DNA of 21,805 nt from Nemertoderma westbladi (GCA_032718475.1 JAUCBJ010005337.1:1-21805); one strand, 5' to 3'; counted from the stretch's first letter, positions 11,001 to 20,052 are shown. The notes: generated by a model not told the origin, from the sequence alone. Numbers and translations are program-made.

Positions 11001-11169
11001 GAATATCTTCCTATTATGTCGTATCGCCGTTTACTTGAAAGTTGAAAGCTGGCATTACTAGCATTGAAAACCAATAATATTGTGAAACCCTTTATTTCCG
11101 CATTGGATCGGAGGTCCGAATTAGACGAAGATTCTAAAGTCATCATGGGCTCTTTTTTCGGATCTCATA
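8086..11169. other. Gene-poor AT-rich stretch
   Basis: I found no exon or element that I can support. It contains a perfect short hairpin (8446-8471), a T-rich run near 9018-9042 and a triple AATTTC-like run near 10952-10970. A 69-codon minus-strand frame at 10435-10644 ends in a poly-Phe run from a homopolymer and looks fortuitous. Confidence 0.45.
8446..8471. repeat. Perfect 12-bp inverted repeat
   Basis: TTCTGCCATTAT and ATAATGGCAGAA are exact reverse complements separated by two bases. In RNA this would be an 11-bp stem with a four-base loop. There is no further context that says what it does. Confidence 0.8.
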
Positions 11170-11834
11170 CCCATTCGGCCCATTGTCCCATTCGGCCCTT
11201 CGTCCCATTCGGCCCTTCGTCCCATTCGGCCCTTCGTCCAATTCGGCCCATTGTCCCATTCGGCCCTTTGTCCCATTCGGCCCTTCGTCCCATTCGGCCC
11301 TTCGCCCCATTCGGCCCTTCGACCCATTCGGCCCGTCGCTCCATTCGACCCTTCGTCCCATTCGGACCTTCGTCCTATTCGGCCCTTAGACCATTCGGCC
11401 CTTAGTCCCATTCGGCCCTTCGCTCCATTAGGTCCTTCGTCCCATTCGGCCCTTCGTCCCATTCGGCCCGCCGCACCATTCGGCCCGTCGCTCCATTCGA
11501 CCCTTCGTCCCATTCGGCCCTTCGTCCCATTCGGTCCTTCGCCCCATTCGGACCTTCGTCCCATTCGGCCCTTCGTCCCATTCGGCCCGTCGCTCCATTC
11601 GACCCTTCGTCCCATTCGGACCTTCGTCCTATTCGGCCCTTAGACCCATTCGGCCCTTAGTCCCATTCGGCCCTTCGCTCCATTAGGTCCTTCGTCCCAT
11701 TCGGCCCTTCGTCCCATTCGGCCCGTCGCTCCATTCGGCCCGTCGCTCCATTCGACCCTTCGTCCCATTCGGACCTTTGTCCTATTCGGCCCTTAGACCC
11801 ATTCGGCCCTTCGTCCCATTCGGACCTTCGTCCT
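11170..11834. repeat. 17-bp minisatellite, about 39 units
   Basis: The consensus unit is CCCATTCGGCCCTTCGT (17 bp). Variants include CGACCC, GGACC, CTTAGA and CGCTCCATTAGG. A block starting at CCGTCGCTCCATTCG (11333) recurs nearly unchanged 254 bp later (11587), so about 15 units were duplicated as a block. Because 17 is not a multiple of three, every frame cycles through a 17-residue pattern, and long open frames on both strands are by-products. The minus strand has two GGG runs per unit with spacers of five or six bases. Confidence 0.95.
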
Positions 11835-11955
11835 GGAACTTTTATTTACGGTATATTGCAAAGTAGCTAATTATTTATTATGAGCTAAAGTTGGATGCTT
11901 ATGTGTGACACGGGTATGCTGACGATCCAAATAAGCATTGTGGAGTGTGAATCAA

Positions 11956-11976
11956 CCCCCCCCCCCCCCCCCCCCC
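11956..11976 (+). repeat. 21-base poly-C run
   Basis: An uninterrupted C run immediately beside the 3' end of the inverted retrotransposon copy. Its exact length is probably unreliable. Confidence 0.95.
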
Positions 11977-11982
11977 GCCACC

Positions 11983-13395
11983 ATGCCCCCTGCAAGGTTC
12001 CCCGCATCTTCAAGGCCAGTGTCCTTTAATTTGCGTCTCAAGAAAGTCATGGGCAGTGCACCATGCTTATTCAGTCCATGAGGTCGTCAAAGCAAAAGAT
12101 TGTGCACTGGCTGGTCCTCACGGGGAAATCAATGTCCTGCAAAGCGGATGCGGTACCGTTCAAGAGTAAAGCTAGGGGAGACTAATTTGAACACCTCCAC
12201 TGTCGTAGAGTCTGATTGTAGATGTGTTCGTTGTACTTGACACCCAGCGCATCATTCTTGTGCAAGTGCCATCCAGAGATTTAGTATATCATCTGCAGTT
12301 AGAGGCCAGCATGGACTCCCATATAAAGTACTGGTACTACTATACTACTGCGATAAATAACTAAACCTTTTTTCGTTATCGTTCACCCTACTATCGGATC
12401 CATGACCCAAGGAGCAGAAGTCATCCACGTGTTCAAGCAAGCCGCCCCAAGAGCTTATGCCCTTACGATCAGACATAAAGTTCACCGATTGATTTTGGTC
12501 TTCTTGGAGTTTACAAAAAGACCAACACCAGATGCAGTGAGCCAATGCCTGCTCCAATGAGCAGAGGAGCCTTTGCGCTCCCTCTAGTGATTCTGACAGT
12601 ATCCCTAAATCATCAGCAAAGTCTAAATCAGTAATCTCCTCTGCTTTTTGTGCCAGTAGGGGGTGTTTCCATCACCCCATCTTTATTAAGATGATCCAAG
12701 GACGTAGAACATAATCAACCAAAATTATGAATAAGAATGGTGCAAGTGTGTCACCGTGCAGGAAGGACTCCCCATAAGACTCGAATTGATCTGTGTCACC
12801 ATCAGCAGTAGACACAAATATGGTGGAACCATCGTACAGTGATCAGATAGCTGCAATAATTTCCCCAGGAATCCCAAGTATGCAAGGAATGCAAGTATGC
12901 AGAATATATGTGGTCAGGAGACTGAGCAAAAGGCCTTAAAGAAGTCAACAAAGCTAATAAATAGCCAGTTGTCTGTCTTTCTTGATTGATAACTCTTCGA
13001 TTGTCATTCAAAGTGCCAGAATAGGGTCCATGGTCCCACGACCTTTACGGAACCCATTCTGATTTCCCCTTAACAGTCTCTCAACAGGATCCACGATGCG
13101 ATTTAATATAATTCTATTGTATATCTGTTAACAAGATTCCACGAAAAGATCCATAGGTTAGGTTGCACTTTTTTTGAGGCTGGGACCAACTTATTTGTTT
13201 TCATTTCTTGAGGGACTCTCTTTGTCCTATACATACATGTCCACAATAATGCAATGGGGTGAATGAGATTCCAAACACTCAGGAATTTTAAAGAAAGACC
13301 TCAGGGGACACCCCATACACTGGCACGATCGGTCTTGATGCTGCTTGCTGCAGTCTTGATTTCAGCAAAGAAAAAAGCATCGAAAATTTCCACAT
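11983..13395 (-). mobile_element. Old decayed copy of the RTE-like retrotransposon
   Basis: The minus strand aligns with the right-hand copy over almost the whole region after the start of the reverse transcriptase: from the segment matching SFAEVKAAAKSIKT (near 13375) to the C-terminal RRILKDTG part (near 12030). Reverse transcriptase motif C is still readable as TDLDFADDLG near 12600. Motif A (FVDFFKAF) is near 12925 and LEHVDDFC near 12430. Many substitutions and indels break it into short pieces, so it is much older than the edge copies. It lacks the (TAG)n tail; instead the homology stops close to a poly-C run. The 5' limit is uncertain and weak similarity may reach 13445. Confidence 0.85.
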
Positions 13396-14711
13396 AACAA
13401 AATTCAAGCAGAAAAAATTATTTAGAGTAGGCCTTCTAAGGATGCACCGCAACGGTGCCGTGTTCATTTTTTCGCTTCAATTTCTATATTGTCGTCAGCA
13501 AGTTAAACACCCTCTAGGCCTGGACCCTTGAGAAGACCGCGAAAGTAAGTAACAATTGGACGACCTCTATAGATTTTTCTATGCCTGGGGCTCCCAAGAA
13601 CGATGTTTTACCAGTGATTCATGTTTAATATGAAATATAGATATCGTAGGGAGATTTGCTCACCATACGCTCCCAGAGCAACCTTGGTGAGTGTGTGTCA
13701 TCTAAGGATTCTGTACATCTTGGCTTCCAAACAATTACATTGACCGGACTTACTGACAACTGAGTATTTCCATATGACATTGAGAATTTAATGTGATAAA
13801 GGCCACTCAGCTTCCCCTTTTCTGAACTTTAAGATCTAGAACCCTTAGGTGACCTTTAGGTGAGGTAGATAAAACCCGAGATGCTGGACCCTAGAAATTT
13901 CTTTATGTTTTTCGCTAGTTTTACATAAAATTAGCTGTGAGCTGTGAGAGCCAATGTTGCTAAAGTGTTCTATATTTTCCACATTTCTCTCCAGCTATTT
14001 TTCATTTTATGATCTATAATGTTTCGCGGTTAATACAAGTTTGCTGGAAAAAATTCCGACATTGGAAGCCGCTTCCTGTAACCCATTTAAAAATACAATT
14101 TTATCTACTTTGTCGACATCAGATCAGTCAGGTTCTCAGCTCAAATTCTTCATGACACTTCGATTCGCCGCATCTGCCCATATAATATAATCGCATATTG
14201 TGGCTGGATCCACAGAGGAGGTTGTGGGTTGAATCCCCTTAAGGGGGTCAGGGGAGTCTTGATTTCAGCACTGAATTCTTTAAAGGAACTAGCATCTATG
14301 TATGCACATCCTTAAATGGTCTGCTTGCTTCCTTAATTAAATGAGTACAAGTTCCTCTGCGGAGTATAGTTCTAAGGGGGATCGCACTGAAAATATGTCG
14401 TGAGGGCAATCCCTGGCCAATTGGCCCGATTAAAACTCCACCTTTACGTTTTGCCATAAAGCAAGACGTCACAGTTCACTCTATTCACAAAACCCTCTCA
14501 ACTTTTAAATAGCTAGAAAGTAAATGAATTGGAGTGGTTAGAGATATGATATGCAACGTAAATTAAATGGAAGTGGAGTAAATAAGTCCTACCGATTAGG
14601 CCAAATAGGCCGATACGCGTTCAACCCCCGGTGGCGTGCTTCCTCAGTTTTTAAATTTCTGGAATTAGTTAATTTTGAAATTAATGAGCCGATTACGGAT
14701 TTCCTTAACAG
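13396..14711. other. No supported feature
   Basis: I see no gene. I looked for the endonuclease domain that should precede the reverse transcriptase of the minus-strand retrotransposon copy and could not find it, so that copy appears to be 5'-truncated. A box-B-like GGTTGAATCCC near 14229 has no convincing box A partner. Confidence 0.4.
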
Positions 14712-14816
14712 GAAGTCGATAAAAGCAATGCGTTCGTTTGATTTAAAATACATCGTTGATACGAGACAACTACGACCTACTGCTACGAAACTGGAGAAAA
14801 AAGAAATTAAAATAAT
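14712..14816 (+). CDS. Weak candidate exon of unknown gene
   Basis: After a possible acceptor (GATTTCCTTAACAG/G) the frame reads KSIKAMRSFDLKYIVDTRQL and goes on to a Lys/Glu-rich end. It leaves at a weak donor (AAT/GTAAATAAG). The region is less AT-biased than its flanks and looks helical. The phase would fit the candidate exon at 15901 (two bases plus one), but that has a one-in-three chance of being accidental. If the donor is not used, a TAA stops the frame at 14820. No family recognised. Confidence 0.18.
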
Positions 14817-14820
14817 GTAA

Positions 14821-15900
14821 ATAAGTTACCTCGGGTTGGTGATAAAACAATATTAATTCCTTTAAATTTGACGCATTAGAATCAATTCGTGACATTCGAA
14901 AAATTTGGTGTAATTAGTTAAAGATATAGTGAGATTTTTATTAAACGAAAAATAATAAACAAAAATAAAGCTTTGGAGGTGGTTAAGTAGTGATAAATAT
15001 AAACTTTGGGGCATGGAAATCCCATCTCGGTGAATTAATATCACCTTAAATTATTAAATTAAGGGAAAGGAGCAGGTTACAGTTACAGGTTATTCTAGCC
15101 AAAACGATAAACGAAAGTCAATAGAAGAGGTTACAGTTTTATTTTTTAGAGCAATCAGCTGTCATTTGCGTAGATTTTCCACTGGAGAGGAAGGAAATTT
15201 TGATTGCGATGTATCCAGTATATGTATGCAGTAGATAGAGGCACCAAAATAGAAAACGGATACTTTTTTATCAATATAAAAAAAAACTCTTACGACTGGT
15301 AATGGAATGTTATAGATGTTAAGCTGTGCCATAATCAACATGTCACATATCTGATGGCGTTAACAATTAATTGTTTGTCGGAATTGGCAAAAGTATTCGT
15401 GAAGTAAATCTTAACCCATTAAACAATAGATCAAATACAATAAATTAATTTCTACTAAACTCAGGAATGTTTTCGAAGTATAATGAGTGTACCATTCCAA
15501 TTCTCATGTACAATCAAACCGGGGTTCACTTAGGCCTATATAGAAGTCAAATTCAGTATTTCATGAACAAAGGGGTCCCATTGGCACCCTGGTCGTAAGT
15601 ATGTAAGTGATCAGGTCTATAGGATAATCCAGTGAGTAACTATGGTAGGGAGTGGGCTTAGCGAATGGGTGACACTTCAAGGGTATTTATTATATTCGGG
15701 AGTTTAAGTAGGGTTTGTAAACCGGTTCAGTGATCTATAATATTAATATTATGAAATGGTTTTGCGAATGACCAATGAATTGTAGTAGATTCTAGCCGAC
15801 GTATACTGTATTTGAGAAAAAAATTTAACTGCACGCGAATTTTAATGCCTGTACACTGCGACCGTTATTTAACAAACACATATTATTTTATCTTTCTCAG
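14821..15900. other. AT-rich DNA without supported features
   Basis: I see nothing gene-like. If the two plus-strand exon candidates on either side belong together, this would be their intron. Confidence 0.4.
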
Positions 15901-16000
15901 GTTAGACCCGTGTAGAGAGCTAAGAGTTGATATGACCAGGGATATAATAGGGGCCTCAAAAGGGGTTGCCAAGAACATAATCACAGGAGCAAGCATTTAA
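15901..16000 (+). CDS. Candidate terminal exon of unknown gene
   Basis: A strong 3' splice site lies at 15900: a pyrimidine-rich TATTTTATCTTTCTCAG with a plausible branch-point TTAAC about 30 bases upstream. The frame then encodes 32 residues beginning LDPCRELRVDMTRD and ending GVAKNIITGASI before TAA. The end is Gly/Ala/Ile-rich and could be an amphipathic helix. The exon is entered in phase 2. A plus-strand AATAAA follows at 16149-16154, about 150 bases after the stop. I do not recognise the family. A short frame with one good splice site is suggestive and no more. Confidence 0.35.
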
Positions 16001-16112
16001 GAGTGGCGGGCCGCTTTGGTATAGAAAATAATAGCAGCATAACTGAATAATAATACAACGTAGAAGCCTATACTTACTAGTAGAAAAAATTTAAAATGTT
16101 GCATTTAAAAAA

Positions 16113-16159
16113 TGCTTTTTATTTAGATATTTATATTATAAATACCTAAATAAAAAGCA
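16113..16159. promoter_or_regulatory. Palindrome with AATAAA on both strands
   Basis: Two 23-base arms (starting TGCTTTTTATTTAG on the left) are reverse complements with a single mismatch and almost no loop. Each arm carries a canonical poly(A) signal in the opposite direction: AATAAA at 16149-16154 (+) and at 16118-16123 (-). It sits between two candidate terminal exons that point at each other. On the minus strand the arm also contains the stop codon of the 16146-16321 exon, with the poly(A) signal about 22 bases further on. Confidence 0.5.
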
Positions 16160-16321
16160 ACGTTACAAAGGCTACTATGGGTGTATATAACTTGGAATTG
16201 TTCAAATGGAACGTGGGATTGTTGTATGTGCCCTGACGTATAGCTGTGCCCACCGTTATATTCTCGTAACATAAACCCGCGAATTTGGTATGGGATTGCA
16301 TAACTTTAACCTGATATGGAA
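16146..16321 (-). CDS. Candidate terminal exon, possible GPI- or membrane-anchored protein
   Basis: On the minus strand a good acceptor (ATACTGTTTTTACAG) is followed by a frame of 57 residues beginning PYQVKVMQSHTKFAG and ending at TAG. The first codon is split (two bases in this exon). The sequence has an N-glycosylation sequon NIT (residues 20-22) and a second, NNS (40-42). A short hydrophobic tail, LYTPIVAFVTLLFI, ends the protein. A small-residue Asn/Ser site followed by a spacer and a hydrophobic tail is the pattern of a GPI-anchor signal. A short membrane anchor is the alternative. A poly(A) signal on this strand lies about 22 bases after the stop. No family recognised, and no signal-peptide exon was identified. 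Confidence 0.4.
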
Positions 16322-16863
16322 CTGTAAAAACAGTATAATCTGTGAGTAACAATTATCCGCACCGTACGATCTAATAAATTGTACATATCAGGGACATATA
16401 TATCAGTAAATCGGTATATTCCCAGTAAAAGGACGCATAAAAGCACAATAAAATAAATCAAAATTTACAAAATAAAATATAATTCAATATAAACTTACCT
16501 CTATTAATTAGATTATAATAGGTAATATAGTAGTCATCTCGTAATGTATTTACCAATTGAAGGTTTTATTGTGAAACTTCCATTTCGATTTCAATAGAAT
16601 ATATAATAATTCTCAGAGCGGCTTTGACAAATAGTTGATATGTAATTAGTTATTTGGTTCTCTCTGGTGGGGTGTGAACTGTACTTGTGAGAGTACTGCC
16701 GCGGACAATGGATATTTACAAAGGGTTATGTGGAAGCTGCAAAGAATCCATGCAGAATTGATATGATAGATTAGCCAATGAGATGCTTTTGCTGTTTTTG
16801 CCCAGTGAGATGTTACAAGTTCATTGAAGGAGAACTTCAAAGACTTAGTTTCATCAGACTTAC

Positions 16864-16918
16864 GTCCGTGCCATATTTTTAATTTTGTAACGACTCTACC
16901 TACCGAACCCATAGTCAT
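16864..16918 (-). CDS. Speculative first coding exon beside X-box
   Basis: The minus strand has ATG at 16918, then 18 codons (MTMGSVGRVVTKLKIWHG) and one base before a strong donor, GAC/GTAAGT, at 16863. An X-box-like site lies 48 bases upstream. The exon would end in phase 1, which matches the acceptor of the 16146-16321 exon. However, the result would have no signal peptide, which conflicts with a GPI-anchored product, so the link is doubtful. Without splicing the frame runs on to 16646 (90 codons). No family recognised. Confidence 0.2.
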
Positions 16919-16966
16919 AAGTTACATATATTACCAGTTACCCAGTGTTGTGCATATTTATTATTC

Positions 16967-16980
16967 GTTACCACGGCAAC
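16967..16980. promoter_or_regulatory. X-box-like RFX binding site
   Basis: GTTACCACGGCAAC fits the imperfect-palindrome RFX consensus (RYYNYY, one to three bases, RRNRAC) on both strands. RFX factors drive ciliary genes in animals and such sites usually lie within about 250 bases of the start codon. The nearest candidate start is on the minus strand at 16918. A single 14-base match can occur by chance. Confidence 0.4.
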
Positions 16981-17194
16981 CTAAAATTAACACTATGTGA
17001 TATTCGTACTGCTATCCTATGTGATATACCGCATCCCAATTTATTGTTTTCCAATGGCTGCCTGTTAAAACAAAAAAAATAAATAAAATAATACCAACTT
17101 CCATCATAAAATGTGATAACCTCGCTCGATACAAGAGTGGCGACCCAAACATTAATTAAAACTGTAATATAGTCAAAAACGTAGTGTTAGGTAG

Positions 17195-17260
17195 GGATGT
17201 CATATATTTGACATCCGCTGATGCGGATGCAGATGTCTGAGGTAACATCCGCACGGATGC
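17195..17260. repeat. Cluster of GGATG/CATCC hairpins
   Basis: Three neighbouring inverted repeats use the same words: GGATGTCA / TGACATCC (17195-17216, 8-bp stem), CATCCGC / GCGGATG (overlapping the second arm, 7-bp stem, 4-nt loop) and CATCCG / CGGATG (6-bp stem). Such subterminal CATCCGC repeats are known from hAT-type DNA transposons, but I see no terminal inverted repeat pair or transposase, so this may be an element remnant. Confidence 0.4.
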
Positions 17261-17289
17261 GGATTTATAATACACATACGCCTACACAG

Positions 17290-17590
17290 CGGATCTGAAG
17301 TAAAGTAAAAGAAGTAGAGTGTTCTTCCGGCAGTTAGGCCAGGGATTGAGGGGTTATAGATAAAGTCAGACGACCGCCCAGAATTATAGTACCCAGAGGA
17401 AACTGGGACTCATTTGGTGACCATTTAAGGATGCAAGTCCGTAATGGCAAGTTCCTGAAAACATTCGTGTGGAAACTAAAACTAACCCCGGTCCAGTGTG
17501 GCCCCCATGCAGAGATCGAACCCTCGACTTACGGAGAAGTGAATTCGAGCCACGGATTTAACAACCACACCTTGGCACAGCCCACCTATT
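17290..17590 (-). mobile_element. tRNA-derived SINE
   Basis: On the minus strand, from about 17582, the sequence has a tRNA-like head: a degenerate box A (TGCCAAGGTGTGG), then a box B (GGTTCGATCTC at 17512-17522) close to the consensus GGTTCGANTCC. The spacing is long, as in Leu/Ser-type tRNAs. A non-tRNA body follows, passing CCCAGTTTCCTCTGGGTAC and ending near 17290. The head has base changes that break the T stem, so it is not a working tRNA gene. Box A and B would form an internal RNA polymerase III promoter. I cannot place the family. The ends are approximate and no target-site duplication was identified. Confidence 0.55.
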
Positions 17591-18639
17591 TGGCATGATA
17601 AGGAAGCGTGACTTGGAATTTATAAAGGGGGAAAGAGGCTAGAAAAGATGAGCTATGCAAAGCCACACTTGTATTTTCTCCCTTGAAACATCGAGATTAT
17701 CAATAATTAATTATAGTAAAATCCCTTGTAAAATATACGATATAAATATGTAGTATTGGTGGCTTGTTGTGGTAGAAGATAATAAAGAATATTGTCCACC
17801 CACCCGAAAGTAATTCTTATTCGAATCGTAGGCATCAATTTTTGGAAATTATACAGATTGGCCATCATTTATTATTTATAATGGAATGTAGTAAGGCCAA
17901 ACCCGAGTTCTATAGGTATAAATTATGGTGGGGATGAAACTAATGAGTTTCAATGAGGAACATACTGATTTTTAAATTTCTAAAAACCAAAAAGTCACAG
18001 TAGATCAGGAGATCTATAAATTTTTTGAATGTTCGGAACTTACAGTAGCTTGCTATAAGACTAGAAATGTTGGCCGAAGTATTGCGCTTTCAATCGCCAG
18101 TCTCATACTGGAATACCTCTAGTGAAATAAGAAATATTTTAATAACGCGTTTCAATAAAATCGCGATTTTGACCGTGAAGGATAATAATCATCGATAATA
18201 GGGGGTAGGCAAAATATCGAATTCCAAAAAATGGCGGGTCATATGAAATTAATATTGTAGAACATTGGTGACCTATAAAACCTGTCCGATTTAACGAAAT
18301 GTAAAACGGCCTTGATATTCGTTGTCAGCGACCTCGAATTAACTGAATAAAAAGTTTTCAGCCGATTTCTAATTTGTTTACGAAAAAAATATTTGATTTT
18401 TTCAATATTTTATAAATAGGCGACGAACATTAGGTCGAAATGTAAAATTGACTTTAAAAAAAATTTCAACCGATTCTGAGAAAAAAAAATGCTGAGCTCT
18501 AAAATTCTGAATAAACCGATAGCCACTTTTCACAACAATTTTGTCAAAAAAATCCGAAAATTATTTTTCTCCGGTTTTGCTGGTAATTAGGTACGCTGGA
18601 ACCGATTGTAATGATAACTTTGAAGGTTTTTAAAATAAA
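17591..18639. other. AT-rich DNA without supported features
   Basis: I see no gene. From about 18080 onward CpG dinucleotides and words such as CGAATT, TCGAAAT and CCGATT become common, which is continuous in style with the block at 18640-19310. A 7-bp hairpin (TGAAACT / AGTTTCA) lies near 17936-17953. Confidence 0.4.
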
Positions 18640-19310
18640 TCAATAGGGGCCAAGCTACGGATCTTTGAACTTTGCTTCGAGAGCGAGGGCCCCCGCGGAC
18701 CCAAACTTTATTGGGATTTTAAAGAATTCGTTTTTTATACATATAAACAATGTTAAGCGATTACTGTAGGGGTGAGAAGTTATTCCAATAGTTTCTAGTC
18801 TTAAGGCCAGGGGATTAGCGGTTCTCGAGATATTGCGCTTCAAATATCGGGGGTTTTTGCGAGTCGCAAATATTCGGCCCCACTTTTCGGGTGGAAGACT
18901 CGCTCGAAACAAAAAATTACACAGATCCAAAAAGTTACTACCCCCTTCGGTCTGTCTAAAAAAGGGGTGCGAGGTCGTAGTCCCGATAATAAAAAAAAGT
19001 TGCGTGGCGTGGAATGCCGTTTACGGATGTTTTCGCATTTACGATATTTGCGGTTTTTCCGGCTACGTTTATTGCAACTTTCCGACCGTGAAATACGCAT
19101 TTTATGTGAATGCGGGAAAATTGGCCCACGGACAACCGATTTTTTTACAAATTCGAAGATCATCGACATTAGAAACTTTTGACCGAGGGAAATTTCGATT
19201 GAAACATTTAAAGTGGGTAAAAGACGCTGAGAGAAAAAAATGAAATTTTTTTTATGCGCATCGCACCCGCTTTTCCTTTGTATCGCGCTTACGAGGTCGA
19301 AATTCAAAAA
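18640..19310. other. CpG-rich block of unknown nature
   Basis: CpG density and GC content are clearly higher than in the flanks. Frames are open for over 400 bases on both strands at once (18833-19243 plus, 18840-19307 minus), which is more likely a composition effect than two genes. Neither translation shows a motif I recognise. A word like TATTGCGCTT occurs at about 18081, 18833 and 19274, hinting at internal repetition from 18080 to 19310. It could be a transposon remnant or a CpG-rich regulatory region. I found no terminal inverted repeats. Confidence 0.35.
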
Positions 19311-19817
19311 TCGAGACCCTCAAAGTTTCGTAGAAATTATTCCTCTTTATCTTTTTTAGTTTCACCCTTTTTCCATAGCTCGCATTCTTATGTGGTCTAG
19401 TTGAATGTTGCCGTAAATCTCTACAAGTTGATCCTTCTCGGTTGTTGAGGATGACGCAGAAATTAGTTATAGAGGCGACGCAGCGTTAGAGGGGTTGGGA
19501 CCACGCACCATCTACTAGAGTTCATTTTTAAACGTGTTATAAACGACGGCAATGGAATAAATAGATTGGAAGTTCCGCACTTAGTATCTGCCATACTCCT
19601 TTGGAGAGTGGGAATGCAAAAAAATGAATTGCAAAAAATAGACAAATGGAGTCAGATTCAATGGAAACATTATTGTTGTTAGATAGGTTTACGAGTATAT
19701 AATATGGATAGAAAAACCGAAGTGAACGACGCAGTGCATACTATGCAGTATGCACTGAGTGTAGCAATCTAGATTTATTTCAAGAAATGACACTGACGCC
19801 TAATCAAATCAATCTAT
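19311..19817. other. Short gene-free stretch before the retrotransposon cluster
   Basis: No exon supported. The only structure is the perfect hairpin at 19732-19757 and a GACGCAGCGTT word near 19476 that also occurs in the hairpin at 470. Confidence 0.4.
19732..19757. repeat. Perfect 10-bp hairpin
   Basis: CAGTGCATAC and GTATGCACTG flank a six-base loop, TATGCA. It lies about 60 bases from the end of the inverted retrotransposon fragment. Function unknown. Confidence 0.7.
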
Positions 19818-20052
19818 AATCGGCATGTCGCATAGCAGCTTGCATTGAGTATGCTACGCCAACTTATCGAGAAAATTGCACCACCTCAATTTAATATCGC
19901 CCTTGAATTTTGCGAGATTATCCGCTTCAAGGCCAGTGTCTTTTTTTTCAAAGGCGTCTCATGGAAGTCATGGGCTCACCAACATGCTTATTCTCTCCAT
20001 AAGATCGTGCACACGATGGTCATCAAGCAAGAAAAGTCTCAAACTTGTGAGG
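19818..20052 (-). mobile_element. Inverted 3'-end fragment of the RTE-like retrotransposon
   Basis: Read on the minus strand, this matches the last part of the copy at 1-410: the segment around CAGTGCATAATC, the RRILKDTG region, DDLANVMGD and the 3' UTR ending at GCCGAT. It has diverged more than the edge copies. It stops exactly where the element body is inferred to end. It is joined head to head to the 5'-truncated copy that starts near 20060. Confidence 0.75.

Noticed and set aside
11064-11643. Open frames on both strands over the 17-bp array
   Set aside because: They are products of a 17-base unit without stop triplets, giving the same 17-residue pattern in all frames.
16850-16875. Hammerhead-type core (CTGATGAAAC on the minus strand)
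   Set aside because: The required stem II and the separate GAAA box with a stem III do not follow, so the match is only to the first conserved word.
17505-17582. A functional tRNA gene
   Set aside because: Box B is good but box A is degenerate and the T stem is broken. The sequence continues into a SINE-like body.
18833-19307. Genes of 136 (plus) and 155 (minus) codons
   Set aside because: They overlap almost fully on opposite strands in a CpG-rich block. Neither has recognisable motifs or splice context. I list the block and not the genes.
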